Below, piece after piece: positions 55,031-64,000 of a stretch of 64,000 bases of DNA. A program made the translations under genes and the position numbers. The notes under the pieces were generated by a model. The model had not been told where the DNA came from and searched no databases. It was given only the letters and a program-made list of their open reading frames with translations. The stretch is taken from NCBI GenBank assembly GCA_036346395.1, contig CM070599.1, positions 2,719,232 through 2,783,231 of the forward strand, read 5' to 3'. The first letter of the stretch is position 1; every line of letters begins with the position of its first letter. The stretch comes from Hsuehochloa calcarea. Its lineage: Eukaryota > Streptophyta > Magnoliopsida > Poales > Poaceae.

Positions 55031-57221
55031 TTAAATGGCGGTCGAGCCGCGACTCAAAGTCAGTCGACCGGTGACCACTGATCGAGACCTTGATCGATAC
55101 ACATTAGAATTAGGATGTCTAGAAACATAATGATTTGCATGAGAGAAAAATCCTAATCCAGGTTTATTCTTTTCAGTGTTACCATGTCTCATAGAAGTTC
55201 TAGGTTGCATGAATGAAATTCTATCAAAATTTTTCTTATCATTTTTCAACCTACGCCAACAAAATTCAATCAAATGTCCACCTTTCTTGCAATAAGTGCA
55301 ATGGTACTTGGTACCACTAGAAGAAGCACCATTAGAATTAATACAAGGTTGGGCAAAACCTGCAGATTTAAAAGATGTTTTTGCAGGTTGGGCTTTGAAT
55401 TCAATTAGACCTTTTTCCAAGACTTGAATGACTTTTGGGTTTGAATTGTCTTGAAAAGAATTGAATCCTAAACCTTGCTTCTTATAAGGAGTCTTAGACT
55501 TGTCAAGAATCATGTTTAATTGTTTCTTACCTTTAGAAAATTTCTCTAATGTATCATGAAGGTAAGCATTTTCTTTTCTCAAGTTAACACAAGCATCACA
55601 AGTTTTATCCATAGATTTTTCCTTATACAAAGCGATTTCAAGCTTAAGAGTGGAACAAGAAGCACAAGTAGTATTTTCAATATTGTCCTTAAGCTTAGCA
55701 TATTTGACTCTAGCGACTTCTAGGATATCTTTGATTTCACGTTCTTTTCTAAACATGAAGTGCAAGGGCTAGAATCAAATACATCAAAAGCAATCAATTT
55801 ACTAGATTCTAAACATTTTTCACAAGGAGCACTTTTAATTTCATTTAGTTCAGATTTAGCATTCTCAAGTTGTTGTACACAAATATTATGAGCGATTGTA
55901 ACTTGGTAATTTAAATGCAATACATGACAAGATAAACATTCATCGAGTTCAAGAGTCTTAGCAGTTTTAAGCTCTACTTTCAGTTTGCTAATCTTTGACT
56001 CTAATTTCTTATTTTTGTCATAACAAATTCTAGCGCTTCATCTTGACTAAGCAATTGCTCAACTATAGAATCATATTTAGCGAAAGCTCATCATAAGTAA
56101 AAGATACCTCATTATCATCAATGTCGTCCGTGTCAGCCATGAAGCACATGCCAGTGAAGTCTTTGGCCTTCCCTTTCTTTTTGCCTTGAGGATCTCCTCC
56201 TCCTTGTCCTCCTCACTCCCGGTATCCACATCGCTCAAGGATTGATCCTCAAAGCGGCAAGGACCGGTGGCGGCCTTCACAAGCTTATTAGCCTCATACC
56301 TTGATTTATTGAAAGGAGGCTTCTTCCAAGTAGCTTTCCTTCCTTATGATTGCTCTTACCTTTGACTTGGGGCAATTTGCGGATATGATTGAGCTCACCA
56401 CATTCATAGCATGTCACGGACCACCTCTCTTTTGTTTCTCACATTATTGTAGGCCCGTGTGAATTTTTTAGCTAGAAGAGCTAACTCTGTTTGAGGATAC
56501 TTTCAAGCTCCTCTTCATGAATAGCGGATAAACAAGCAAATGAAAATCGGAAGAAGATTCACAAGAGTCATCAAAAGCCTTTTGAGAGGATGCGCTACAA
56601 AGCTAAATTATCTTTCTTAGGATGATCAACTCTTTTAATTTCATGAGTCTTGAGTTTACTATAAAGCAATTCTAAAGTAAGACTTGAAAGATCAACATTT
56701 TCTTCTATAGCAGTAGCTTTCATCTCCCACTCCTTGGTGTTGATTGCAGCCAAGAGATGAGTGGCATTTTCAGATTGAGAATATTCAATATCAACAGCTT
56801 TCATTTGATTAATTACTTTATTAAACCGACTGAAAATGTCATCGATGCTCTCTCTAGGACGCATCTCGAATTTATTGTATTCACGCTTGTAAACAGTTTG
56901 GCGCACCTTTTTGATTTGGGACGAACCCTCATGATATGTTTCGAGAGTGTTCCAAATTTCATGCGTAGTTGAAAGATTGCAAATTCTATCATATTCTTGT
57001 CTACCAAGTGCACCATATAAAAGATTCTTAGCCTTATTATTGTTAGCCAAAAGAATTGTAGAAGCAGGTGTAGCAATTTCAGGAATAATCAGCGGGACTC
57101 TAACAACATCCCAAATAGCTTGTCCCTCGCTCTCAAGAAAGACTCGTATACGATTCTTCCAATAGGCATAGTCGTGCCCATCGAAGATATGCGGTTTAGT
57201 AGAAAACTTATCCATCGCCAA
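55031..57221 (-). pseudogene. Minus copia gag
   Basis: Starts MAMDKFSTKPHIFDGHDYAY at 57221 (UBN2/DUF4219-like copia capsid), open to 56595. The first zinc knuckle region (about 56415) has lost frame. The long helical, Cys-rich middle (CASCSTLKLEIALYKE, TCDACVNLRKENAYLHDTLE) leads to a second knuckle, CTYCKKGGHLIEFC (about 55295), with all four ligands. Its C-terminal end at about 55031-55090 lies over GGTCGACC-type palindromes. Breaks at about 56590, 56280 and 55750. Confidence 0.85.
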
Positions 57222-57257
57222 AGTTCGGTGACGGTTAAGATCAAGAGTGAACTAACG

Positions 57258-57271
57258 AGCTCGATACCACT
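57258..57271 (-). other. Primer-binding site of the minus copia element
   Basis: On the minus strand TGGTATCGAGC follows two bases after the LTR end CCAACA, a methionine-tRNA-type site. Confidence 0.8.
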
Positions 57272-58956
57272 TGTTGGACCGTAAAAGCGACTAGAGGGGG
57301 TGAATAGGAGCATGCTCACTTTTTCACAATTATGAACTCAATACAATTTCACTCCGGTAGCTATTAGAAAGCTATGAAGATCAATATACGATCTGGGAAG
57401 ACTAGTATTGAATCTAATTAAACCCTAAGCAATATAACAAAATCAACTAAGATTACCAAGACTCACGGCAGGCGGTCGACCGTTATCCTCAACCGGTCGG
57501 ACCGATTGCGGGCGATCGGCCGGCGTTGTCTTTGGCGGTCGGACCGCTCAAAATCGATCGGCCCGGTGATGACGAAGCGATCGACCGGCCGACTCGAAAC
57601 CGATCTACAACGATAAATCGGCCGATGGCGAAGTTGCAATTAGGTGAAACTTTTGATTCTCAACTCATATCTTTATGAAACTTTGCACACACCTTCTATA
57701 TGCTATTGAGGACCTATTCAATCGAATATTATGATAATTCTTGGAGCGATCTTGAGCAATTGTCAATTGATTAACGAAGGTCTAAAACCAGGGCAAGAAC
57801 GAAAACTTGATCCTAAAGCTTGTTCGTGAGAGATTGATGATCAAGATGATGCTAGATAGATTCACACATATCACAGCAAGCTAATTCACGTGAAAGAATC
57901 AATCACAAACTTCGCGGATCAAAGAAAGCCCAAAAATCACCACATTGAAAGCAAGAGCGAAAGAGACTTATCTCAAGCAAACCTTGCATAGATTGATTTC
58001 GTGATTGAAGTGGATTACATCCACACCATCATGGATCAGTAGACAATCAAGGATCATGAAATTCACCACAAACCATCAAGAGCCCTAGCCTCAACTTCAA
58101 CTCCCCTAAAGACAATTAGGGTTTTAAAACATAAAAAGGCGAGAGAGAGAGGTGCAGCCACCACCTCCTCCTATTTATAGTGGAGGCCTAAAACTCCTAG
58201 GGTTTGACTCAATTTGGGCTCCCGTTAAGGCCCACTAACAAGCGGGTCACACACGCGCGCTTAAAAGCGCCGTCTTTAACCTTTTGACCTAAACCGCTTC
58301 ACCATGCGTCATGGATTTGCCAATAGGTCACCATTGTCCATCTTGTGTCACGCTTGAGTCGTTGACCTCACGGCATCGTCAATCGTTACGGACCTCAACT
58401 CTCAAGTCTAGTCGATATTCCTCGCCGTTGACCGTCGTGGACCACCAAGCTCCCTGCACAACCACAGACAAGAAAACACGAATTCGGGAACAAGTTCTTC
58501 ACAACTTGACCCATGTTAGTCAAAACATGCATCATGCAAACCATATGCCACGATATCAATGACTTTGACCTAACCAATCAACATCGCCACGAAGTTGGCG
58601 GACATTCAAGATTAATCTGGGTCGACCGCTCGGTGGCCGGTCGGACCGCCCCATGGCGGTCGGACGCTCCACATGAGCGGTCGGACGCTTATAGATTTAG
58701 CCGAAATTCAAGCTCCCAAATTCCGAAACCTTACGAAACTTTAAACCAATAGAACTTTTCTTGGAGACTCCAAAATCATGAGACCAAGTGCATTGGGATC
58801 CCCTTACTTGTCTACAACACTTATTTTTGGCCCGGCTCGATTTGAACACTTTTGGTCATCGCCGGTCCGACCGCCCGCTTTGGCGTTCCGAATAGATTTG
58901 GGACCGATCGGACCGCCGATGCAAGGACCCACTTGACCGCCCCGAGCGATAAGCCC
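57272..58956 (-). repeat. Minus copia 5' LTR, outer end truncated
   Basis: Left edge TGTTGGACCG. Sequence follows the 3' LTR to about GATAAGCC (58955), then breaks. The terminal segment ending in ATCCACA is absent and the plus-strand copia LTR starts within a few bases. Confidence 0.85.
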
Positions 58957-58960
58957 TGAA

Positions 58961-60710
58961 TCGTGGATTTCATGGGGATATGCTCCGGATCTAAGGATGA
59001 TGTGACAATTGGCAATGGCGTTTACGGTTTGTCGTTTCACGCGTTTTGACAAAGTTTGGGCTTCTTGCTCGAGCGGTCCGGCCGGTCCTTGCAGCGGTCC
59101 GATCGGTCCCATATCGTCCTGCCGACCATTGCAGGGCGATCGGACGGCGATGACAAAAGTGTTCAAATCGGTGGGCCAAAAATAGGTGTTGTAGACAAGT
59201 AAGGATCCCAATGCACTTGGTCTCATGATTTTTGAGTCTCCATGAAAGTTCTATTGGTTTAAACTTTCGAAGGTTTCGAATTTGGGAGCTTGAATTTCGG
59301 CTAAGTCTAAGGCGATCGACGACTCACGAGGAGCGGTCCGACCGCCATGGATGGCCGAACCGCTCACTGAGCGGCGATCGGCAATAACTTGAACGTCCGC
59401 CAACCGTGGCGATGTTGCTTTGTTAGGTCAAAGTCATTGATATCGTGGCATATGGTTTGCATGATGCATGTTTTGACTAACATGGGTCAAGTTGTGAAGA
59501 ACTTGTTCCCGAATTGTGTTTTCTTGTCGTGGTTGTGCAGTAGCTTGGTGGTCAACGACGGTCAACGGCGAGGAATATCGGACTAGACTCAAGAGTTGAG
59601 GTCCGTAACGATTGACGATGCCGGTGAGGTCAACGACTCAAGCGTGACACAAGATGGACAATGGTGACCTATTGGCAAATCCATGACGCATGGTGAAGCG
59701 TTTTAGGTCAAAGGTTTAAAGACTTGCTTATGGCGCATGTGTGACCCGCTTGTTAGTGGGCCTTAACGGAGCCCAATTGAGTCAAACCTAGGAGTTCTAG
59801 GCCTCCACTATAAATAGGGGAGGTGGTGGCTGCACCATCAGCTCTTTTCACTCTCGCCTTTTATGTTTCAAACCCTAATTGTCTTTAGGGAGTTGAGTGG
59901 AGGCTAGGGCTCTTGATGGTTTGTGGTGAATTTCGTGATCTTTGATTGTCCACGATCCATGATGGTGTGGATGTAATCCACTTCAATCACGAAATCAATC
60001 TATGCAAGGTTTGCTTGAGATAAGTCTCTTTTCGCTTCTTGCTTTCAATTTGGTGATTTTAGGCTTCCTTTGATCCGCGAGTTTGTGATTGATTCTTTCA
60101 CGTGATTAGCTTGCGTGATGTGGGAACCCATCTAGGATCAATTTGATCATCAATCACCCACGAGCAAGCGATTGATCTAGTTTTCACTTTTGCCCGTTTT
60201 GCACCCTTCTTCAATCAGATCGTAAAAACATCTTTGTTCGTCCAAGAATTATCATAATTGTTGATTGGAATAGGTCCTTAATATCATAGAGAAGGTGTGT
60301 GCAAAGTTTCGTGAAGTTTGGAGTTGAGAATCAAAAGTTAGACCTAATTGCAACTTCAATCATCAACTGTTTTACTGCAGGAGCCTTGCGGTCGACCGCC
60401 CTACACCGAGGTCGAGACCGATTTGGTGCCGGTCCGACCGCCCACACCGTAGGTCGGACCGATTTGGTGCGGTTAGACCGCCAGTATAACAAATGGTCGA
60501 GACCGGCGATCTCTGTTAGTTTTGATTCTTGCGATTTTTGTCGCATTGCTTAGGGGTTTTAATTGATTCAATACTAGTCTTCATTTTGATCTTGGTATAT
60601 TGATCTTCATAGCTTCATCATAGCTATTGGGTGAAATTGTGTTGAATTCATAGTTTGTGAAAAGTGAGCGTGCTCTATTCACCCCCTCTAGTCGCCTTTT
60701 CGGTCCAACA
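58961..60710 (+). repeat. Plus copia 5' LTR (about 1750 bp)
   Basis: Starts TCGTGGATTTCATGG (the family start is TGTGGATTT) and ends CGGTCCAACA. TATA box at 59809. It forms an inverted repeat with 57272-58956. GGTCGGACCG-type motifs lie at 59070-59110, 59330-59370 and 60390-60480. Confidence 0.87.
59809..59816 (+). promoter_or_regulatory. TATA box of the plus copia LTR
   Basis: TATAAATA, preceded by GGCCTCCAC. The same box occurs inverted near 58178 and 49035 in the minus element's LTRs. Confidence 0.65.
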
Positions 60711-60712
60711 AG

Positions 60713-60724
60713 TGGTATCGAGCC
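60713..60724 (+). other. Primer-binding site of the plus copia element
   Basis: TGGTATCGAGCC lies two bases after the LTR end CCAACA. Confidence 0.82.
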
Positions 60725-60767
60725 CTATTAGTTCAATCTTGATCTTAACCGTCAATTAACTTTGGCG

Positions 60768-62766
60768 ATGGATAGATTCACTACAAAACCGCATATGTTC
60801 AATGGACAAGACTATGCCTATTGGAAGAATGCGATGCGAGTATTCCTTGAGAGCGAGGACAAGCTATGTGGGGCGTTGTTCGATCCCGCTCATTATTCCC
60901 GAGGTTGAAACTCACGCTTACGTGGTTCTTTGGCTAACAACAACAAGGCCAAGAATCTTTTATATGGTGCGCTTAGACAAGAATATGATAGGATTTGCAA
61001 TTTATGACTACAAGCGCGAGATTTGGAACACTCTCAAACATATCATGAGGGTTCGTCCCAAATTAAGAAAGTGCGCCAAACAATCTATAAGCGTGATTAT
61101 AACAAATTTGAGATGCGTCTGAGAGAGCATCGATGACTTTTTCAATCGTTTTAATAAAGTGATTAATCAAATGATTGTCATTGATATTGAATATTCTAAA
61201 TGAAATGCCACCCACCTCTTGGCCGCAATCAACACCAAGGAGTGGAGATGAAGGCTACTTTGCTATAGAAGAGAATGTTGATCTTTCAAGTCTTACTTTA
61301 GAATTGCTTTATAGTAAACTCAAGACTCATGAAATTAAAAGAGTTGATCATCCCAAGAAAGATAATTTAGCTTTGTAGCGATCCTCTCAAAAGGCTTTTG
61401 ATGACTCTTTGAATCTTCTTCTCGATTTTCATTTGCTTGTTTATCCGCTATTCATGAAGAGGAGCTTGAGAAAATCCTCGAGGTTGAGTTAGCCCTTTTA
61501 GCTAAAAAATTTACACTGCTTACAACAATGTGAGAAATAAAAGAGAGGTGGTCTGTACACTTGCTATGAGTGTGGAGAGCTTTACCACATCCGGGCCAAT
61601 TGCCCCAAGCTAAAAGGTAAGGGTAAGCACAGGGAGGAGAAGGCGACTTGGAAGAAGCCTCATGAGAACAACTCGAGTGCGATCTTTGTCAAAGCTCATA
61701 AAGGCCGCTCACCGTGTCCTTGCGCTTTGGAGAGCAATCCGTTAGCGATGTGGACTCGGGCGAAGAGGATAAGAAAGGGAAGGCCAAGGACTTTACTGGT
61801 ATGTGCTTCATGGCTGACACCGACGACATTGATGATGATAAGGTATCTTTCTCTTATGATGAGCTTTCTGCTAGATATGATTCCATATATAATCAACTGC
61901 TTAGTCAAGATGAAGCGCTAGAATTTGTCATGACTAAAAATAAGAAACTAGAGTCAAAAATTGGTAAACTAAAACTAGAAATTGCAAATGTTAAGACTCT
62001 TGAACCTGATGAATGTTTATCTTGTCATGACATGCACTCAGAATTGGCTAAACTGCAATCTACTCACAATATTGCTTTGCAACAACTTGAAAATGCTAGA
62101 ACCGAGCTAATTGAAATTAAATCTGCTCCTTGTGAAAAATGCTTAGAGTCTAGTAAGTTGATTGCTTCTGATGTGATTGATTCTAGCCCTTGCACTTCAT
62201 GCTTAGAAAAAGAACGTGAAATCAAAGATATCTTAGAAGCTGCTAGAGTCAAATATGCTAAGCTTAAGGACAATATTGAAAATACTACTTGTGCTTCATG
62301 TTCCACTCTTAAGCTTGAAATTGCTTTATATAAGGAGAAATCTATGGATAAAACTTGTGATGCTTGTGTTAGTTTGAGAAAAGAAAATGCTTACCTTCAT
62401 GATACATTAGAGAAATTTTCTAAAGGTAAGAAACAATTAAACATGATTCTTGACAAGTCTAAAACTCCTTATAAGAAGCAAGGTTTAGGATTCAATTCTT
62501 TTCAAGACAATTCAAACCCAAAAGTAATTCAAGTCTTGGAAAAAGGTTTAATTGAATTCAAAACCCAACCTGCAAAAACATCCTTTAAATCTGCAGGTTT
62601 TGCCCAACCTTGTATTAACTCAAATGGTGCTTCTTCTAGTGGTACCAAGTACCATTGCACTTATTGTAAGAAATGTGGGCATTTGATTGAATTCACATGG
62701 CGTGGGTTGAAAAATGATAGGAAAAATCTTGATAGAATTTCATTCAGCAACTTAGAGCTTTTATGA
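60768..62766 (+). pseudogene. Plus copia gag (C-terminal 350 codons open)
   Basis: Starts MDRFTTKPHMFNGQDYAY at 60768, the same capsid as the minus copy, but with stops and frame changes between 60900 and 61650. The first zinc knuckle reads CYECGELYHIRANC (about 61560) and is intact. From 61714 to 62766 one frame is open: an acidic start, a Cys-rich helical region and KKQLNMILDKSKTPYKKQGL. The second knuckle is CTYCKKCGHLIEFT (about 62657): the last Cys is replaced by Thr, and a new Cys appears in the loop. That long open frame is the best-preserved coding stretch of this element. Confidence 0.85.
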
Positions 62767-62859
62767 GACATGGTAACACCGAAGGAATAAACTGGATTAG
62801 GATTTTTCTCACATGCTAATCATCATGATTCTACATATCCTAATTCTCATGTTCTTGAG

Positions 62860-62942
62860 TCCGGTCGACCATTGGTGGTCACCGGTCGACCGATTTAGTC
62901 ACGGTCGACCGCCAACTGACAACGCCGTCGACCGCTCTGATG
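62860..62942. repeat. GGTCGACC palindrome cluster at the gag-protease hinge
   Basis: Four GGTCGACC or GTCGACCG motifs lie within 80 bases. The minus copy has a corresponding cluster at about 55000-55085. They echo the GGTCGGACCG motifs of the LTRs. Confidence 0.7.
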
Positions 62943-63500
62943 CGATTTAATTCCTATGTTAACTTAAACATTGCTCATAACAAATTTTAGATGAAATCAA
63001 GGATAACACTACGCTTTGCATACTACTCGCGACGTGTGTCTCAATCTTGGGTTCCCAAGTCTTGTTTAACTAACCCCAAGTCGAGACACATCGTTCTTCC
63101 GTGCCTTGATTTTTCGAGATTGCATGAAAGAGGAAGAGCACGTGCGTTGTTGACTCATTGTTCACGCCATATGACCGAGACTCAAGATGGTTCACCTCCT
63201 TCCTGCGATCGACGGGTTTCAAGCATCTCGAGAACTTCCCATCGCCACGCCTTTAAGCTCTTATTCAGGTACTTACACTCTACTCTCTTTGTATGGCATT
63301 TGATATTCCTGTTCTTTATCCTTGTCCATTCGGGGGTTTTTCTTATCCTAATTGTGCGGGCTGTCGGCTAGATAGGAAGAGTACCTCAGGCGCTTGTCAC
63401 CCACTAGTCACTTATCTTGTCTCTTGTTTTTATCCTCACCAAATCTTTAGACCCAACTAGGTTTGCCACCTTGAGAAGCGAGTTAGGGGTTATTTATCCT
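62943..63500 (+). pseudogene. Plus copia pol remnant with internal deletions
   Basis: The protease end is recognisable (CSRHMTETQDG, 63160-63190). It passes directly into sequence equivalent to the C-terminal RT part of the minus copy (inverse of about 52270-52080; ATCTCGAGAACTTCCCATCG at about 63225). Then, after GATAGGAAGAGTACCTC, it jumps to the end of RNase H (AAATCTTTAGACC near 63440). Integrase and the RT core are absent. Confidence 0.8.
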
Positions 63501-64000
63501 TATGGGTTGATTTGAGGGGGAGTTTGATCTTTTCAGATCTTTTCTTGTTCTTTTGATCTTTTATTGTTCTTTTTCTGAACTTAGTGATCTTTTTGAACTT
63601 TTTAGGTTTTTAGGCTTTTTAATTGCATCTCATTGTGTCATATTGCATTCATATGAAAAATCCAACAAGTGGTATGAACAACAAGTGGTTACAACAAGTG
63701 GTATGAAAAATACAAAAAGATGCATTGTAATATAAGATTTTCTGCTTATCTTTTAAAAATTGATGAAGCTTTGCCTATTACCCTTTGGAGCTTTTGTATT
63801 TCAATTTTTTGCTCAATGTCATGTCTAGTTCTTTGACTTGCTAGAATTATCATGCGTTTACATGTGTAGCTAAGTCTTTGCTATATGAGCTAGAACTTTT
63901 TAAACAACTCAAATTAAGAAATTGCAATTTGTGGATGTTTTAGCGAGTTGCGCAATTAGTGCTCCTCTTGTGACATTGGCCCTGTCAGAATTGCTTTGTT
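63501..64000 (+). other. Plus copia 3' spacer, cut by the window end
   Basis: AT-rich, the inverse of about 51240-51700 of the minus element (for example AGCTAAGTCTTTGCTATATG). It starts at the purine-rich GAGGGGGAG (63512). The 3' LTR lies beyond 64000. Confidence 0.7.

Larger units (their letters stand above)
48115..58956 (-). mobile_element. SIRE/Maximus-like Ty1/copia retrotransposon, minus strand
   Basis: 3' LTR at 48115-49879 and 5' LTR at 57272-58956 (plus coordinates), ending TGTTGGACCG at their left edges. A TGGTATCGAG primer site sits next to the 5' LTR and a purine tract next to the 3' LTR. Minus-strand order is gag, protease, integrase, reverse transcriptase, RNase H, the copia order. 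A long gag with coiled coil and two zinc knuckles, LTRs of about 1.75 kb and a long 3' non-coding spacer fit the SIRE/Maximus lineage. The outer end of the 5' LTR is missing about 85-95 bases where it meets the next element. Confidence 0.87.
58961..64000 (+). mobile_element. Plus-strand copia element with deleted pol, runs off the window
   Basis: 5' LTR at 58961-60710, methionine-tRNA-type primer site, gag, then a shortened remnant of pol and the 3' spacer, still open at 64000. Relative to the minus copy, about 2.4 kb from protease to the C-terminal part of RT is gone, and about 0.25 kb of RNase H as well. It shares LTRs with the minus element, so it looks like a gag-retaining non-autonomous derivative. 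Confidence 0.85.

Noticed and set aside
1..64000. tRNA, rRNA, organellar or centromeric satellite sequence
   Set aside because: I found no tRNA-like cloverleaf beyond primer-binding sites, no rRNA motif and no tandem satellite array. This reading is by eye only, so small RNA genes could be missed.
48115..64000. Endogenous pararetrovirus or env-bearing retrovirus
   Set aside because: The copia order (integrase before RT), LTRs and methionine-tRNA primer sites fit Ty1/copia. No movement protein, coat protein or env-like frame is visible in the 3' spacer.

Overview
The window is repeat-dense plant nuclear DNA, most likely from a grass (Poaceae, possibly Oryza or a relative) and probably pericentromeric. 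I recognise no single-copy host gene, rRNA, tRNA or CRISPR. Nearly everything is a transposable element, many nested inside one another. The superfamily calls rest on protein motifs and terminal structures read here; the species and lineage names are inference.

Layout. (1) 121-12536 is a structurally complete 12.4-kb CACTA (En/Spm) DNA transposon with 13-bp terminal inverted repeats and a perfect 3-bp ATA target duplication. It carries a Tnp2-type transposase gene (1582-6435), broken by a 1.65-kb solo LTR (1771-3421, duplication AATAC), and a second gene (9049-12062) that joins a plant transposase (Ptta/En/Spm) domain to a C48/Ulp1-like protease. Its palindromic subterminal repeats recur internally just upstream of the second gene's TATA box. 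(2) 12537-18962 is LTR debris, two palindromic segments and a 470-bp foldback. (3) 18963-25287 is a CRM/CRR-like (centromeric type) Ty3/gypsy element with both LTRs and CAACC duplications. It sits in older LTR-like DNA that resumes at 25293. (4) From 27196 a Del/Tekay-like gypsy element runs to 48114, where it is cut in its RNase H region. Its very long 5' LTR (about 4.1 kb net) holds a complete 13.5-kb TAT-clade gypsy element on the minus strand (27871-41364, duplication AAATC). (5) At 48115 the Tekay pol is interrupted by a SIRE/Maximus-like Ty1/copia element on the minus strand (48115-58956). A related copia element on the plus strand (58961 to beyond 64000) abuts it head to head. The second copy keeps gag but has lost most of pol.

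How the parts relate. The solo LTR is younger than the CACTA gene it splits, the TAT element is younger than the Tekay LTR it splits, and the copia insertion is younger than the Tekay pol. Almost all reading frames carry stops or frameshifts, so the proteins here are mostly relics. The least explained signals are arrays of short palindromes in three unrelated families: the CACTA subterminal repeats, the TAT LTR and introns (GGTCGTA-N8-TACGACC, with paired base changes), and GGTCGGACCG-type motifs in the copia LTRs and the CACTA spacer. A multi-exon gene lies antisense to the TAT element. The many 1-3 base indels between sister copies could be decay or residual assembly error.
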